DNA of 64,000 nucleotides, taken from positions 645,999 to 709,998 of the forward strand of contig CAVXOE010000009.1 in the NCBI GenBank assembly GCA_963763365.1. Reading direction: 5' to 3'. The stretch is from VAZQ01 sp963763365 (GTDB lineage: Bacteria; Pseudomonadota; Alphaproteobacteria; Rhizobiales; Xanthobacteraceae). Positions 8,247-16,576 of the stretch are shown one piece after another. The translations under genes and the position numbers were made by a program. Every line of letters begins with the position of its first letter. The stretch's first letter is position 1. The notes under the pieces are model-generated. The model ran no database searches and was not told the origin of the DNA. It saw nothing but the letters and a program-made list of their open reading frames with translations.

Positions 8247-9911
8247 TCATTTTAAAATCATATACGTGACAAGTGCGCAGCGAGCTGAACGGGGTCGGAC
8301 GAGCTCATCGCGTTCACATTGTCTCCGGGACGTGGACTTGCCGAGCGCGGGCGGGCTAAACCCGCCCTTCGGCTTGCCCAATCCCAACTCGCTCCAGCGT
8401 GCGTAGGCCTTGTCGAGGTCGGTCTTCTCCGGCCAGACGGTCGGCGGGAAGCGCGCGCCGCCGAGATCGGGATCGGGGTCGTAATCGAGGTTCATGGTGG
8501 CGTCGATCAGCACCCGGTTCCATTTGCCGGTGCCGAACAGCGCCGGATTGCGGTCGCGTTTGCGTACCGACGGATCGAGGCCGAGCCCGAAGGTCGACGG
8601 CATGATGATGACGTCATCCTCGCCCGCGTTGACGCGGTTGGCGATCGCCCAGTCGACCGCCGCGTAGTCGTGGATGTCGATGTCGTCGTCGACGACCGTG
8701 ATGTGCTTGTAGCGCACGTGCGCGGCTGACGAGCCCCAGATCGCATTCGCCGCCTGCTTGGCCTGGTTGCGGTAGCTCTGCTTCATCCGGATCAGCAGAT
8801 TGATGCCGGCCTGTACGGGCGGGCACCACACATCCGTGATGCCGGGGACGCCGGCGCGGTCGAGCACGTTCCAGGCGGTGGCGGCGCGCATGATCGAGGA
8901 GGTGACCGCGTTCTCCGAATAGCTGCCCGGCATCGAGCCCTCGATGGTGCCGCGCAGGATCGGGTCGTTGCGGTGCGTGATGCAGGTGACGCGGATGGTC
9001 GGCTTGGGGGCGGCATCGCCCGCCACGTAGCCGGTGAACTCTGCGTACGGTCCCTCCATCACGTAGGTCTTCGGATCGATGCCGAGGAACCCTTCGATCA
9101 CGATCTCGGCCGAGGCCGGCACCAGGAGATCGTGGCTTTCGCACTTCACCAGTTCGACCGGCGCGCCTCGTATTGCGCCGATGACATCATACTCGCAGAT
9201 GCCCTTGGGCACCGGAGAACCGGCCGTGAAGGCGAGCGAGGGTTCCCACCCCATCGCGATGGCGATCGGCATCTCGGCGGCTCCGCCGTTCTCCCAGGTG
9301 GTGACGTGCTGGCCGAGATGCTGCGCGCGCCACATCAGGATCGGCATGTGGGTCTTGTCGGCCACCATGCCGCGATAGGTGCCGACGTTCATTACGCCGG
9401 TTTCCGGATCGCGCGAGACGCAGCCGCCGTAGGTCTGCAGATAGCGGCCGCCGTCGACCCGGTTCCACCAGGGCGCCGGGAAGGCGTAGAGGTCGATGTC
9501 GTCGCCCTTGAGGATGTTCTGCTTCACCGGGCCGGTGTCGACGATCTTCGGCGGGATCGCGCCGGTGAGGATGGTGCGGGCGATCTTGACCAGCTCGCGC
9601 GGATGCGTGTCGGGCGGTAGCCCGAGCATCATGGCGATGCGGCGATAGCTGTTGAGCGACGATCCGAAGATGCGGCGGCAGCGCGTCGTGGGCTTGTTGT
9701 AGTCTTTGATATTATTAAACAGGAGCGCCTTGCCGGTCCCTGGCCCTTGCGCCAGCCGCATGATGGTGCCGAGCTCGATGTTCCAGTCGACCTCGGCGTC
9801 GATCTCCTGCAGTTCGCCCTGCGCGCGCAACGCATCCATCCAGCCGCGCATGTCGCCGAACGCGGTCGGCCTGCGCTCGACCGCCAGATCTTCTTTTCGG
9901 GTCTGGAACAT
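8247..9911 (-). CDS. UbiD-family (prenylated-FMN) decarboxylase, copy 1
   Basis: A 554-residue member of the UbiD family, which decarboxylates or carboxylates aromatic and conjugated acids using prenylated FMN made by a UbiX partner. Family features are MRGWMDALRAQGELQEID at the N-terminus, the ITHRNDPILRGTIEGSMPG block holding the conserved RNDP, and the late HITVVDDDIDIHDYAAVDWA segment. The last 30 or so residues are Arg-rich and look unlike the family, so the reading frame may run past the natural end. It is the last gene of the seven-gene operon that begins at 16576. No ubiX is present in the window. The substrate is unknown. Confidence 0.9.
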   Translation of the reverse strand: MFQTRKEDLAVERRPTAFGDMRGWMDALRAQGELQEIDAEVDWNIELGTIMRLAQGPGTGKALLFNNIKDYNKPTTRCRRIFGSSLNSYRRIAMMLGLPPDTHPRELVKIARTILTGAIPPKIVDTGPVKQNILKGDDIDLYAFPAPWWNRVDGGRYLQTYGGCVSRDPETGVMNVGTYRGMVADKTHMPILMWRAQHLGQHVTTWENGGAAEMPIAIAMGWEPSLAFTAGSPVPKGICEYDVIGAIRGAPVELVKCESHDLLVPASAEIVIEGFLGIDPKTYVMEGPYAEFTGYVAGDAAPKPTIRVTCITHRNDPILRGTIEGSMPGSYSENAVTSSIMRAATAWNVLDRAGVPGITDVWCPPVQAGINLLIRMKQSYRNQAKQAANAIWGSSAAHVRYKHITVVDDDIDIHDYAAVDWAIANRVNAGEDDVIIMPSTFGLGLDPSVRKRDRNPALFGTGKWNRVLIDATMNLDYDPDPDLGGARFPPTVWPEKTDLDKAYARWSELGLGKPKGGFSPPALGKSTSRRQCERDELVRPRSARCALVTYMILK

Positions 9912-9941
9912 CTCGGTATTCCTATCTTGATCGCAGGCTGC

Positions 9942-10281
9942 TTATTTTACCACGAAGCGTTCGCCGGGCGGCGCGATCTCGGTCACCAGATCGCGCACCA
10001 GCCGCTTGTTGGAGAGCGGCGCCAGCGTCATCTCGCGTGGTTCGAGCCGCGCCGTGCAGGCATAGACGGTTTTGCCGTCAAGCTCCATCATGCATTCCTT
10101 GCAGGCGTTGGCGTTGATGCAGGAGAACCGGATCGCAAGGCTCGGATCGCGGTTCGCCCTGATCCAGCGCAGCGCGTCGAGCACCGACTGGCCGGGCTCG
10201 AACGGCACGTCGTAGGCTGTCCCAGCGCCCTTCGTTCGCGGCTTGGCCGCGCCACACCTTGAGTTGTGCGATGCTGCTCAT
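9942..10281 (-). CDS. Ferredoxin-type 2Fe-2S protein resembling only the N-terminal half of SdhB/FrdB (frameshifted)
   Basis: Electron-transfer protein of about 113 residues. The four cluster cysteines are in CINANACKEC and TVYAC, the SdhB-like C-x4-C-x2-C-xn-C arrangement, preceded by VPFEPGQSVLDALRWI as in succinate dehydrogenase iron-sulfur subunits. The C-terminal domain that would carry [4Fe-4S] and [3Fe-4S] clusters is absent. Its ATG (10281) overlaps the flavoprotein stop in ATGA, so the two are probably subunits of one enzyme. One inserted base near 10218 shifts the frame between GRWDS and YDVPFEPG. UbiD starts 30 nt downstream. Confidence 0.8.
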
Positions 10282-11975
10282 TGCGCGGCGGCCTGTGCGA
10301 TCACGGGCGCCGAGGTCAGCACTATTTCGCTGCCTGAGAGCCTCGCCACCTGGTTGACCCGCCACTGGGGCAGCATGCCGGGAAAGTCTTCCCGCTGATG
10401 GGCGCCGCGGCTCTCGGTACGCGCGAGCGCCGCCTGCGTGACGACGCGCGCGACGGTGAGCATATTGCGCAGGTCGAACCAGTCGAGCGCCCGCATGTCG
10501 AACGCGCCGCCGTCACCCACGGGCCGGGAACCGAGTGCCGCCGTCAAATCGTCGATCACGCCGAGCGCGCGGCGGAGTTTCGCGTCGGTGCGGAACGGAC
10601 CGACATCGTCTGACATTGCGCTCTGCAGCGCCGACACCATGGCGGCGGTGTTGATATCCGGGCGGTCGGTTGTCGATGCGAGCAGATCGAGTGCCGCGCG
10701 CGCGGACTGCGGCCCGACCGCTTGCCGCGCGGCTTTCCCGGCGCGTTCCGCCGCCGTGCGTCCGGCGCGCCGGCCGAATACCAGCGCCTCGGTGATGGCG
10801 TTGCCGGAGAGCCGGTTCGCGCCGTTGGCGCCGCCAACGGCTTCGCCCGCCACGAGCAGGCCCGGCACCTCGGTCTGCATCAAATCGTCGGCCACGACGC
10901 CGCCCATGTGGTAGTGCGCGATCGGTGCGACCTCGACCGCCATCTTGGTGAGGTCGATGCCGTTTGCAGCGAGGCGGTCGATCACCGGGCCGAACGCCGC
11001 GCGCAGTTCGGCTTCCGAGCAATGCTGGAACGACAAATAGGCTCCACCGTGCGGCGAGCCGCGGCCGGCTTCGTTCTCCTTGACGATCGCATAGGTGGCC
11101 AGATCGCGGGTGACGACGTAGCGGCCGCCCTCGCTCACGCCGTAGCGCGCGGTGAATTCCTCGCCCTCGCGGTTGAGCAGCTTGCCGCCGAGCTTGTAGC
11201 GGAACGGGTCCCACATGATCGGGTCCATCCCAATCAGCCTTGGTGCAAGGTGTCCGATCGGGAAGAACTGCACGAACTCCATGTCGGCGAGCGGCGCGCC
11301 CGCGCGCAGCGCCAGCGCATAGCCGTCACCGCCCATGTTGGCGGAGGCGCTGTTGCGGCGGTAGAGCCGCGTCAGCCCGCCGGTCGCCACGATCGTGGCC
11401 TTGGCGGCGATCGTCACCGGTTTCCCGCTCGGCAGGTGGAGCGCGCAAGCGCCGACCACTTCGTCGCCTTGCCGCAGAAGATCGACGATCAGCAGATCGC
11501 CGGCCTGGCGAATGCCGGACGTACGCTTGACCACCGTGCGCAGCGTGCGCGAGACCGCCGGGCCGGTGTTGAGGAAGTCGACATAGACGCAGCGCGGCCG
11601 GTCATGTCCTGGCGCCATCGTCGCGGTAATATGGCCGTCCTTGCGGGCCCAGCCGACGCCCCAGGCGTCCATCTCGAGGATGCACGCGGGGCCTTCCTCG
11701 CACAGAAGCTGTGCGAGCCGCTCGTCGCAAAGACCGCGTCCGGCTTCCAGCGTGTCGTTGTAATGATAGCTCCAGTGGTCAGGCGTCTCCTGGCCGAGCG
11801 CGACCGCGACCGTCATCTGCGCCATCACGGTCGCGCCGCCGCGGCCGATCAGGCTGCGGTCGGCGAGGAACACCGAGGCGCCTCGACGCGCCGCCTCGAT
11901 CGCCGCGTACATGCCGGCCCCGCCCGATCCGATGATCAGGACGTCGGTCTCGACATGCATGGGTTCGGCGGTCAT
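10278..11975 (-). CDS. FAD-dependent fumarate reductase/succinate dehydrogenase-type flavoprotein subunit
   Basis: A 565-residue flavoprotein of the SdhA/FrdA/aspartate-oxidase superfamily. The dinucleotide fold is TDVLIIGSGGAGMYAAIEAARRG in frame near the N-terminus. The FAD/active-site block is HYHMGGVVADD, followed by VPGLLVAGEAVGGANGANRLSGNA. I chose the ATG at 11975 (MTAEPMHVETDVL) because the reading frame upstream, to 12116, is translated intergenic repeat. Downstream it is coupled to the ferredoxin-like gene. Together they could reduce a double bond or oxidise a saturated ring in the pathway that also uses the Mo-hydroxylase and UbiD (inference). It is not the housekeeping SDH, which would come with membrane anchors and a full SdhB. 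Confidence 0.87.
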   Translation of the reverse strand: MTAEPMHVETDVLIIGSGGAGMYAAIEAARRGASVFLADRSLIGRGGATVMAQMTVAVALGQETPDHWSYHYNDTLEAGRGLCDERLAQLLCEEGPACILEMDAWGVGWARKDGHITATMAPGHDRPRCVYVDFLNTGPAVSRTLRTVVKRTSGIRQAGDLLIVDLLRQGDEVVGACALHLPSGKPVTIAAKATIVATGGLTRLYRRNSASANMGGDGYALALRAGAPLADMEFVQFFPIGHLAPRLIGMDPIMWDPFRYKLGGKLLNREGEEFTARYGVSEGGRYVVTRDLATYAIVKENEAGRGSPHGGAYLSFQHCSEAELRAAFGPVIDRLAANGIDLTKMAVEVAPIAHYHMGGVVADDLMQTEVPGLLVAGEAVGGANGANRLSGNAITEALVFGRRAGRTAAERAGKAARQAVGPQSARAALDLLASTTDRPDINTAAMVSALQSAMSDDVGPFRTDAKLRRALGVIDDLTAALGSRPVGDGGAFDMRALDWFDLRNMLTVARVVTQAALARTESRGAHQREDFPGMLPQWRVNQVARLSGSEIVLTSAPVIAQAAAQ

Positions 11976-11992
11976 GGGAGCTGCACAATTAC

Positions 11993-12607
11993 TCACTTTG
12001 TCATGCCCGGCCTGAGCCGGGCATCCAGCGACTCTCGCATGTCGCAGAATGGATTCAAGGTCACTGGATCGTCCGCTTTCGCGGACGATGCCCGGCCATG
12101 ACGGAGGAACGGACACTCCAGGTCAGGCGCATCGTCCTTGCGCTTGCGCGCGGCGATCTTCACCGCCTGGATGACCTCCGGATAGGTGCCGCAGCGGCAG
12201 AGATTGCCGGAGAGGTAGTGCTTGATCTGCTCTTCGTCCGGGTCGGGATTGCGATCGAGCAACTGGTGCGCCATCAGGATGAAACCGGGCGTACAGAAGC
12301 CGCACTGGAACGCGCCCGCTTCGATGAACGCCTCCTGCACCGGGCTCAGCACGTCGCCCTTGGCGAGATGCTCGACGGTCGTCACCTCCGCACCGTCGGC
12401 GAACGTTGCGAGGTAGAGGCAGCCCGATACAGCCGCGCCGTTGACCACCACGGTGCAGCAGCCGCACAGCCCCTGGCCGCAGCTCTCGCGCGCGCCGAAC
12501 AGATTGAACTCGTTCTGCAGCACTTCGACGAGGTTGTGGTGCGGCTTGACGTCGGCGCTGACGCTCTCGCCGTTGAGCGTGAATTGAATGGTGCGTGCGG
12601 CGCTCAT
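11993..12607 (-). CDS. 2Fe-2S subunit of a xanthine-oxidase-family molybdenum hydroxylase (CoxS-like)
   Basis: Small iron-sulfur subunit with both [2Fe-2S] sites. The plant-type site uses Cys43, 48, 51 and 63 (ESCGQGLCGCC ... SGC). The second site uses Cys102, 105, 137 and 139 (QCGFCTPGF, NLCRCGTYPE). It passes electrons from the molybdopterin subunit to the FAD subunit. The gene follows the large subunit by a few bases. The protein is 204 residues, longer than the usual 150-170, because from about residue 168 the frame runs into a dispersed intergenic repeat; the last 36 residues are repeat-encoded and unlikely to be functional. Confidence 0.92.
   Translation of the reverse strand: MSAARTIQFTLNGESVSADVKPHHNLVEVLQNEFNLFGARESCGQGLCGCCTVVVNGAAVSGCLYLATFADGAEVTTVEHLAKGDVLSPVQEAFIEAGAFQCGFCTPGFILMAHQLLDRNPDPDEEQIKHYLSGNLCRCGTYPEVIQAVKIAARKRKDDAPDLECPFLRHGRASSAKADDPVTLNPFCDMRESLDARLRPGMTK
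11995..12103. repeat. Dispersed palindromic element, copy A1
   Basis: About 105 bp with two hairpins: ATGCCCGGC/GCCGGGCAT around 12002-12030 and CGTCCGC/GCGGACG around 12069-12087. The ends are GTCATGCC and GGCCATGAC in inverted orientation. Related elements lie at 15979, 39821, 49037 and 61318. This copy overlaps the 3' end of the CoxS-like gene. Confidence 0.7.
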
Positions 12608-12608
12608 G

Positions 12609-14894
12609 TCATTCGTCCTCGATCGGCTTGCCGGCTTTGGCGCGCAGCGCCCGCAGCACGGATTCGGGATTGAGCGGCAGCTCCATCAGCCGCACGCCAC
12701 AGGCATCGTCGATGGCGTTGGCGATCGCGGGCGAACCGCAGAAGGTGGCGGTCTCGCCCACGCCCTTGGCGCCGAACGGCCCGTTCGACTGGACGACGTC
12801 GAGCGCCTCGCAGTTCATCGTGTTGGGCACGTCCATGATGCCGGGAATCTTGTAGTCGGCGAGCGACGCGTTGGTCACCTGGCCGGCGTCGAGGTGCATC
12901 TTCTCGAACATCGTGAAGCCGTGCTGCATGATCGATGCACCGGAGATCTGCGTCTCGACGATCCTCGGGTTCACCGGCTTGCCGCAGTCGACGATGTTGA
13001 CGAACTTCGGGATGCTGACGCGGCCAGTGTCGGTGTCGACCTCGACCTCGGCGCCGGCGGCCGAGACCATCCAGAACGGCGTCACGTTCGGCGAATAGCC
13101 GGTGACCGGGTCGGACGGCACATAGTCCGGCTTGTAGATGCCGGTGCCGATGATGTTGCCGGCCTGCATGCCGTATCGCTTCTGGAACAGCGCCGCGACC
13201 GGGACGTTCGAGCCTTCCGGCTCGCCGACGTCGCGCGCCAGTTGCTGAATTTTGGCACGGGCCTCCTCGGCCGCGAGCTTGACGGCGTGTCCCATGTGGA
13301 AGAGCGAGCGCGAGCCCAGCGTGCCCATGTCGTAAGGCGTGATGTCGGTGTCGCGCGGCACGACCCGCACGGTCTCGGCCGGCATGTTGAGCACGTCGCC
13401 GACCATCTGCGCCATGGCGGTGTCGGAGCCCTGGCCCATATCGACGGTGCCGCAATAGAGCGTGGTCGAGCCGTCGGCGCTGACGTTGACGATCGCCACC
13501 GACGTGGTCGGCGAGATCACCGCCTTGATGGCGACCGCGAGCCCGCGCCCGCGCTTGACCGGGCCGCTGCCGCGATCGAACGGCGCGCTCCAGTTCAGCC
13601 GCTCGGCCACGCGGTCGAGCGCCGCCGCCACGGCGGCATCCTTGATGATCTGTCCGGTCGCGTGCGGGCGCCCTTCGCGCAGGATGTTCTTGCGGCGGAA
13701 CTCGAGCGGATCGACCTTCAGCGCCCGCGCGATCAGGTCGGTGTGGCTCTCGTAGGCCCAGACCAGTTGCGGGACGCCGAAGCCGCGCAGCGCGCCGGCC
13801 GGCGGCAGGTTGGTGTAGAGCGCGTAGGAATCGATCGAGACGTTCTCGATGTCGTAGGGGCCGGAGGCCGTGAAGCCTGATTTCTGCGTCACCCGCGGCC
13901 CGATGTCCGCATAGGCGCCGCCGTTCCAGAACACCTCGCACTTGCGGGCCGTGACGCGGCCGTTCTTGTCGACGCCGCTCTTGATGCGGAACGTGCTCGG
14001 ATGCTTGGTGATCTGGTAGAACTGCTCTTCCATGGTGAGCGCGACCTTCACCGGCCGCCGCGCGATCATCGAGAGCGCGAGCGCCAGTGCTTCGAGCTTG
14101 ATGTAGAGCTTGCCGCCGAAGCCGCCGCCCAGATACGGCACCTTGATGCGCACCTTGTTCTCGGGCCAGCCGAGCAGCCGCGCGATCTCGGTGCGCACGA
14201 ACGACGGTCCCTGCGCGCCGCTGTAGATGGTGACGCCGCTCTCCTTCCAGTCGCCGATCGAGCAATAGGGTTCGAGCGCGAGGTGCAGGACCTTCTGCGT
14301 GCGGAACGTGTGCTCGAAGACGTGCGCGGCTTCGGCGAAGGCCTTGTCGACATCGCCCTTGCGCAGCCGGTAATCGAGCGCCGTGTTGGTGCCCTTGCGG
14401 CCCTTGAGGTGCTTGAGGTCGGCGAAGGTGCCGGCGGGCTTGAGCTCGTCGTGCACCAGCACCTTGTTGTCGAAGGCTTCGACCTCGTCGAACACCGGCG
14501 GCAGTTCCTCGTATTCGGCGCTGATCAGCGTGGCCGCTTCCTCGGCGACGTGCGGGTCCTTGGCGAGCACGACCGCGACCGGCTCGCCCACATAGGTGAC
14601 CTTGCCGATCGCCAGGATCGGCTGATCGTGGAAGGCCGGTCCGTAATACGGGTTGGGAATGACCTTGATCACGTCCTCGGAGGTCACGACCTTGAAGACG
14701 CCGGGCACTTTCCTGGCTGCGCTGACATCGACGGACTTGATGCGGCCGTGCGCGACCGTGCTGCGGAAGATTTTCGCGTGCAGCATGCCGGGCAGCCGCA
14801 TGAGATGCGCGTACTCGGCGCGGCCGGTCACCTTCTCGCGCGCTTCGAGGCGAGGCAGCGAGCGGCCGACCTGTCCGCCGGAGATGGTAGTCAT
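12609..14894 (-). CDS. Molybdopterin-binding catalytic subunit of a xanthine-oxidase-family hydroxylase (CoxL/HbaD-like)
   Basis: Intact 761-residue large subunit. Mo-cofactor landmarks are GGGFGGK at residues 256-262, PPAGALRGFG at 364-373 and GVGE with its active-site Glu at about 714. The family hydroxylates aromatic heterocycles, aldehydes or aromatic acyl-CoAs using water as oxygen source. The AYRCSFR loop of true form-I CO dehydrogenases is missing: the corresponding place reads AGALRGFG. So this is not a CO oxidiser despite the cox-like gene set. It sits between FAD and 2Fe-2S subunit genes on one strand. The spacing to the FAD subunit is stretched by a repeat at 14946-15076. Confidence 0.93.
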   Translation of the reverse strand: MTTISGGQVGRSLPRLEAREKVTGRAEYAHLMRLPGMLHAKIFRSTVAHGRIKSVDVSAARKVPGVFKVVTSEDVIKVIPNPYYGPAFHDQPILAIGKVTYVGEPVAVVLAKDPHVAEEAATLISAEYEELPPVFDEVEAFDNKVLVHDELKPAGTFADLKHLKGRKGTNTALDYRLRKGDVDKAFAEAAHVFEHTFRTQKVLHLALEPYCSIGDWKESGVTIYSGAQGPSFVRTEIARLLGWPENKVRIKVPYLGGGFGGKLYIKLEALALALSMIARRPVKVALTMEEQFYQITKHPSTFRIKSGVDKNGRVTARKCEVFWNGGAYADIGPRVTQKSGFTASGPYDIENVSIDSYALYTNLPPAGALRGFGVPQLVWAYESHTDLIARALKVDPLEFRRKNILREGRPHATGQIIKDAAVAAALDRVAERLNWSAPFDRGSGPVKRGRGLAVAIKAVISPTTSVAIVNVSADGSTTLYCGTVDMGQGSDTAMAQMVGDVLNMPAETVRVVPRDTDITPYDMGTLGSRSLFHMGHAVKLAAEEARAKIQQLARDVGEPEGSNVPVAALFQKRYGMQAGNIIGTGIYKPDYVPSDPVTGYSPNVTPFWMVSAAGAEVEVDTDTGRVSIPKFVNIVDCGKPVNPRIVETQISGASIMQHGFTMFEKMHLDAGQVTNASLADYKIPGIMDVPNTMNCEALDVVQSNGPFGAKGVGETATFCGSPAIANAIDDACGVRLMELPLNPESVLRALRAKAGKPIEDE

Positions 14895-14945
14895 GTCATG
14901 GGCTCGCTTTGCTCGTCCTTCGGTTTGTCGCTAAACGTCCCGCGA

Positions 14946-15076
14946 ACTCGGTCGGCTCCCTCCCCCCTTGCGGGGGAGGGTTGGGGAGGGGGGTGGCAGT
15001 TGGTGATCGCGTCGCCTCAGCGATGGACCCCCACCCCTAACCCCTCCCCACAAGGGGGAGGGGAACAGACCGAGTC
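14946..15076. repeat. Long inverted repeat within the Mo-hydroxylase operon, copy B1
   Basis: Arms ACTCGGTC...CTCCCTCCCCCCTTGCGGGG and its reverse complement CCCCACAAGGGGGAGGGG...GACCGAGT flank a short centre, forming one long hairpin of roughly 130 bp. It fills the gap between the FAD and Mo subunit genes. A related element is at 62573-62726. Confidence 0.8.
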
Positions 15077-15103
15077 TGCCGCTCGTTGTTGCCGTCACCT
15101 TGT

Positions 15104-15959
15104 TCATCCGTTCATCGCCGCGCGCACCGCGCGCGCCACGTAGACGCGCAGCAGCTCGCGCTTGTAGGGGGCCGAACCGCGCACGTCGCTGATCGTCTCG
15201 CACTCGGCGACGGCCGCGTCGCCCGCCTTGGCGAGGAGCTTGTCGTCGACGGTGGCGCCGGTGAGGACCTTCTCGGTCTCCTTGAGCCGGGTCGCCTTTT
15301 CGGTCGCGGCGCTCACCACCATGCGCGTCGACTTGATGACCGGTCCGTCGGCTTCGATCGCGGCGGCGACCCCGAGCGCCGGCCAGTCGTCGGCCGAACC
15401 GGTCGTGCACTTGAGATAGGCGGCGCGCATCTTGCCCTGCGCGGGCACGCGCAGTTCGGCGATCAACTCATTCTTGCTCGAGGACTGTCTCGTAGTAGCC
15501 GGCGAACAAATCCTCGACCGCGATCTCGCGCTCACCCTTGGGGCCGGTCACCAGCACACGCGCGCCCAGCGAGATCAGCACGGGCGGCAGGTCCATGTGC
15601 GGATCGCCGTGCGCCAGGTTGCCGCCGATCGTCGCCACATTGCGCACGCGCACGTTGGAGAGCCGCAGCATCGTTCGCACGATGACCGGCGCGTGGCGCG
15701 CGACCTCGGCCGAGTGCTCGACCGTCGAGAGCGGCGTCATCGCGCCGATGGCCAATTCGCCGTCGATCGATCGCGATGCGCGCATGCTTGGCCTCGAGCT
15801 TGCGCAGGCTTACGAGCCGCTTCGGCCGGAACACCCCGCCTTCATCATCAGCATCAGGGCGGTGCCGCCGGCGATCGGGCGGACGGTGGGATCGTCGGGA
15901 TCGAGCAGCCGGATGGCCTCGGCAAGCGACGTCGGTTCAGCGAGCTCGAATGGCGTCAT
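15104..15959 (-). CDS. FAD-binding subunit of the molybdenum hydroxylase (CoxM-like), two frame breaks
   Basis: Medium subunit of about 285 residues. From the ATG at 15959 the protein begins MTPFELAEPTSLAEAIRLL, followed by the FAD-binding PIAGGTALMLMMKAG. The middle fragment has the second FAD motif VRNVATIGGNLAHGDPHMD. The C-terminal fragment ends ELLRVYVARAVRAAMNG. Frame breaks near 15785 and 15480 separate the three pieces, all of which are well conserved. It links the iron-sulfur subunit to an external acceptor. It starts about 150 nt downstream of the CoxG-like gene. Confidence 0.85.
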
Positions 15960-15978
15960 GCGAACGCGGGCCTTTCAG

Positions 15979-16044
15979 TCGTCATGCCTGGATGACTGGC
16001 AACGCGCGCAGACCACGTAAACCTGTCTGCGCGGCCGGGCATCC
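15979..16044. repeat. Dispersed palindromic element, partial copy A2
   Basis: GTCATGCCTGGATG at one end and CGGCCGGGCATCCA at the other form an inverted pair, with an inner CGCGCAGAC/GTCTGCGCG stem. It is related to the element at 11995-12103 and lies between the CoxG-like and CoxM-like genes. Confidence 0.6.
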
Positions 16045-16111
16045 ACTTTGTTCCAGTTCGAATAAAGCAAGTCGGGACAGGGCGGGACAAGCCCGGATCA
16101 GGACGCAGGGA

Positions 16112-16576
16112 TTAGGTCGCCGCCCCCGTGCCCGCCGGCGCGAAGGCCGCACGCATGCGTTCGGTGAAGATTCGCTCCATCTCCTTGGCCTTGGAGCGCA
16201 GCACCGGCTGTCCGAGGCTGCCGAGCTTGCCGGTCAGTGCTGCGTCGATCTCATAGCTCACCTTGGTGCCGGCGCCGTCGTCCGCCAGCCGGGTCACCGA
16301 GGTCGCGGTCAGGCGGCCGACGATGCCGAGCGGGGTGCCTTCGACCTTGGCCTCGATCTCCCGCGGAGCGTCCATCCGGGTCACCTCGACGGTCACGTTG
16401 AACCGGAATTTGAGGTAAGCGACCCTGGTTTCCAGCACGGCCGTGTAGTGGTCGGGGTCGATTTCGTTGAGTTCCTGCACGCCCTCGACGCAGGACGCGA
16501 AGAACCGCGCGTCGCGCACCTTCGCGAAGACGGCCTCGCGGGGGGCCGGAATGACGATGTCGCCAGTGAATTTCAT
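16112..16576 (-). CDS. CoxG-like SRPBCC-fold protein
   Basis: A 154-residue START/SRPBCC-fold protein of the CoxG (CO dehydrogenase subunit G) family, beginning MKFTGDIVIPAPREAVFAKV and carrying the family segment YEIDAALTGKLGSLGQPVL. CoxG proteins accompany CoxMSL-type molybdenum hydroxylases. In Oligotropha CoxG is linked to membrane anchoring of the enzyme; others may bind hydrophobic ligands. It is the first gene of the minus-strand operon running to 8247. The promoter should lie within 16577-16860. Confidence 0.9.
   Translation of the reverse strand: MKFTGDIVIPAPREAVFAKVRDARFFASCVEGVQELNEIDPDHYTAVLETRVAYLKFRFNVTVEVTRMDAPREIEAKVEGTPLGIVGRLTATSVTRLADDGAGTKVSYEIDAALTGKLGSLGQPVLRSKAKEMERIFTERMRAAFAPAGTGAAT

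Noticed and set aside
12047..12116. Longer N-terminus of the flavoprotein reaching 12116
   Set aside because: The extra 47 residues are translated repeat A1; the FAD fold begins right after the ATG at 11975.
12604..14265. Long antisense-frame open reading frame (553 codons) within the Mo-subunit gene
   Set aside because: It is a same-strand shadow of the Mo-subunit gene: Arg/Ala/Gly-rich with no domain, as expected in GC-rich DNA. The true frame carries all Mo-hydroxylase motifs.
12609..16576. Aerobic CO dehydrogenase (coxMSLG)
   Set aside because: Gene set is similar, but the large subunit lacks the AYRCSFR active-site loop and the usual coxDEF accessory genes are absent.
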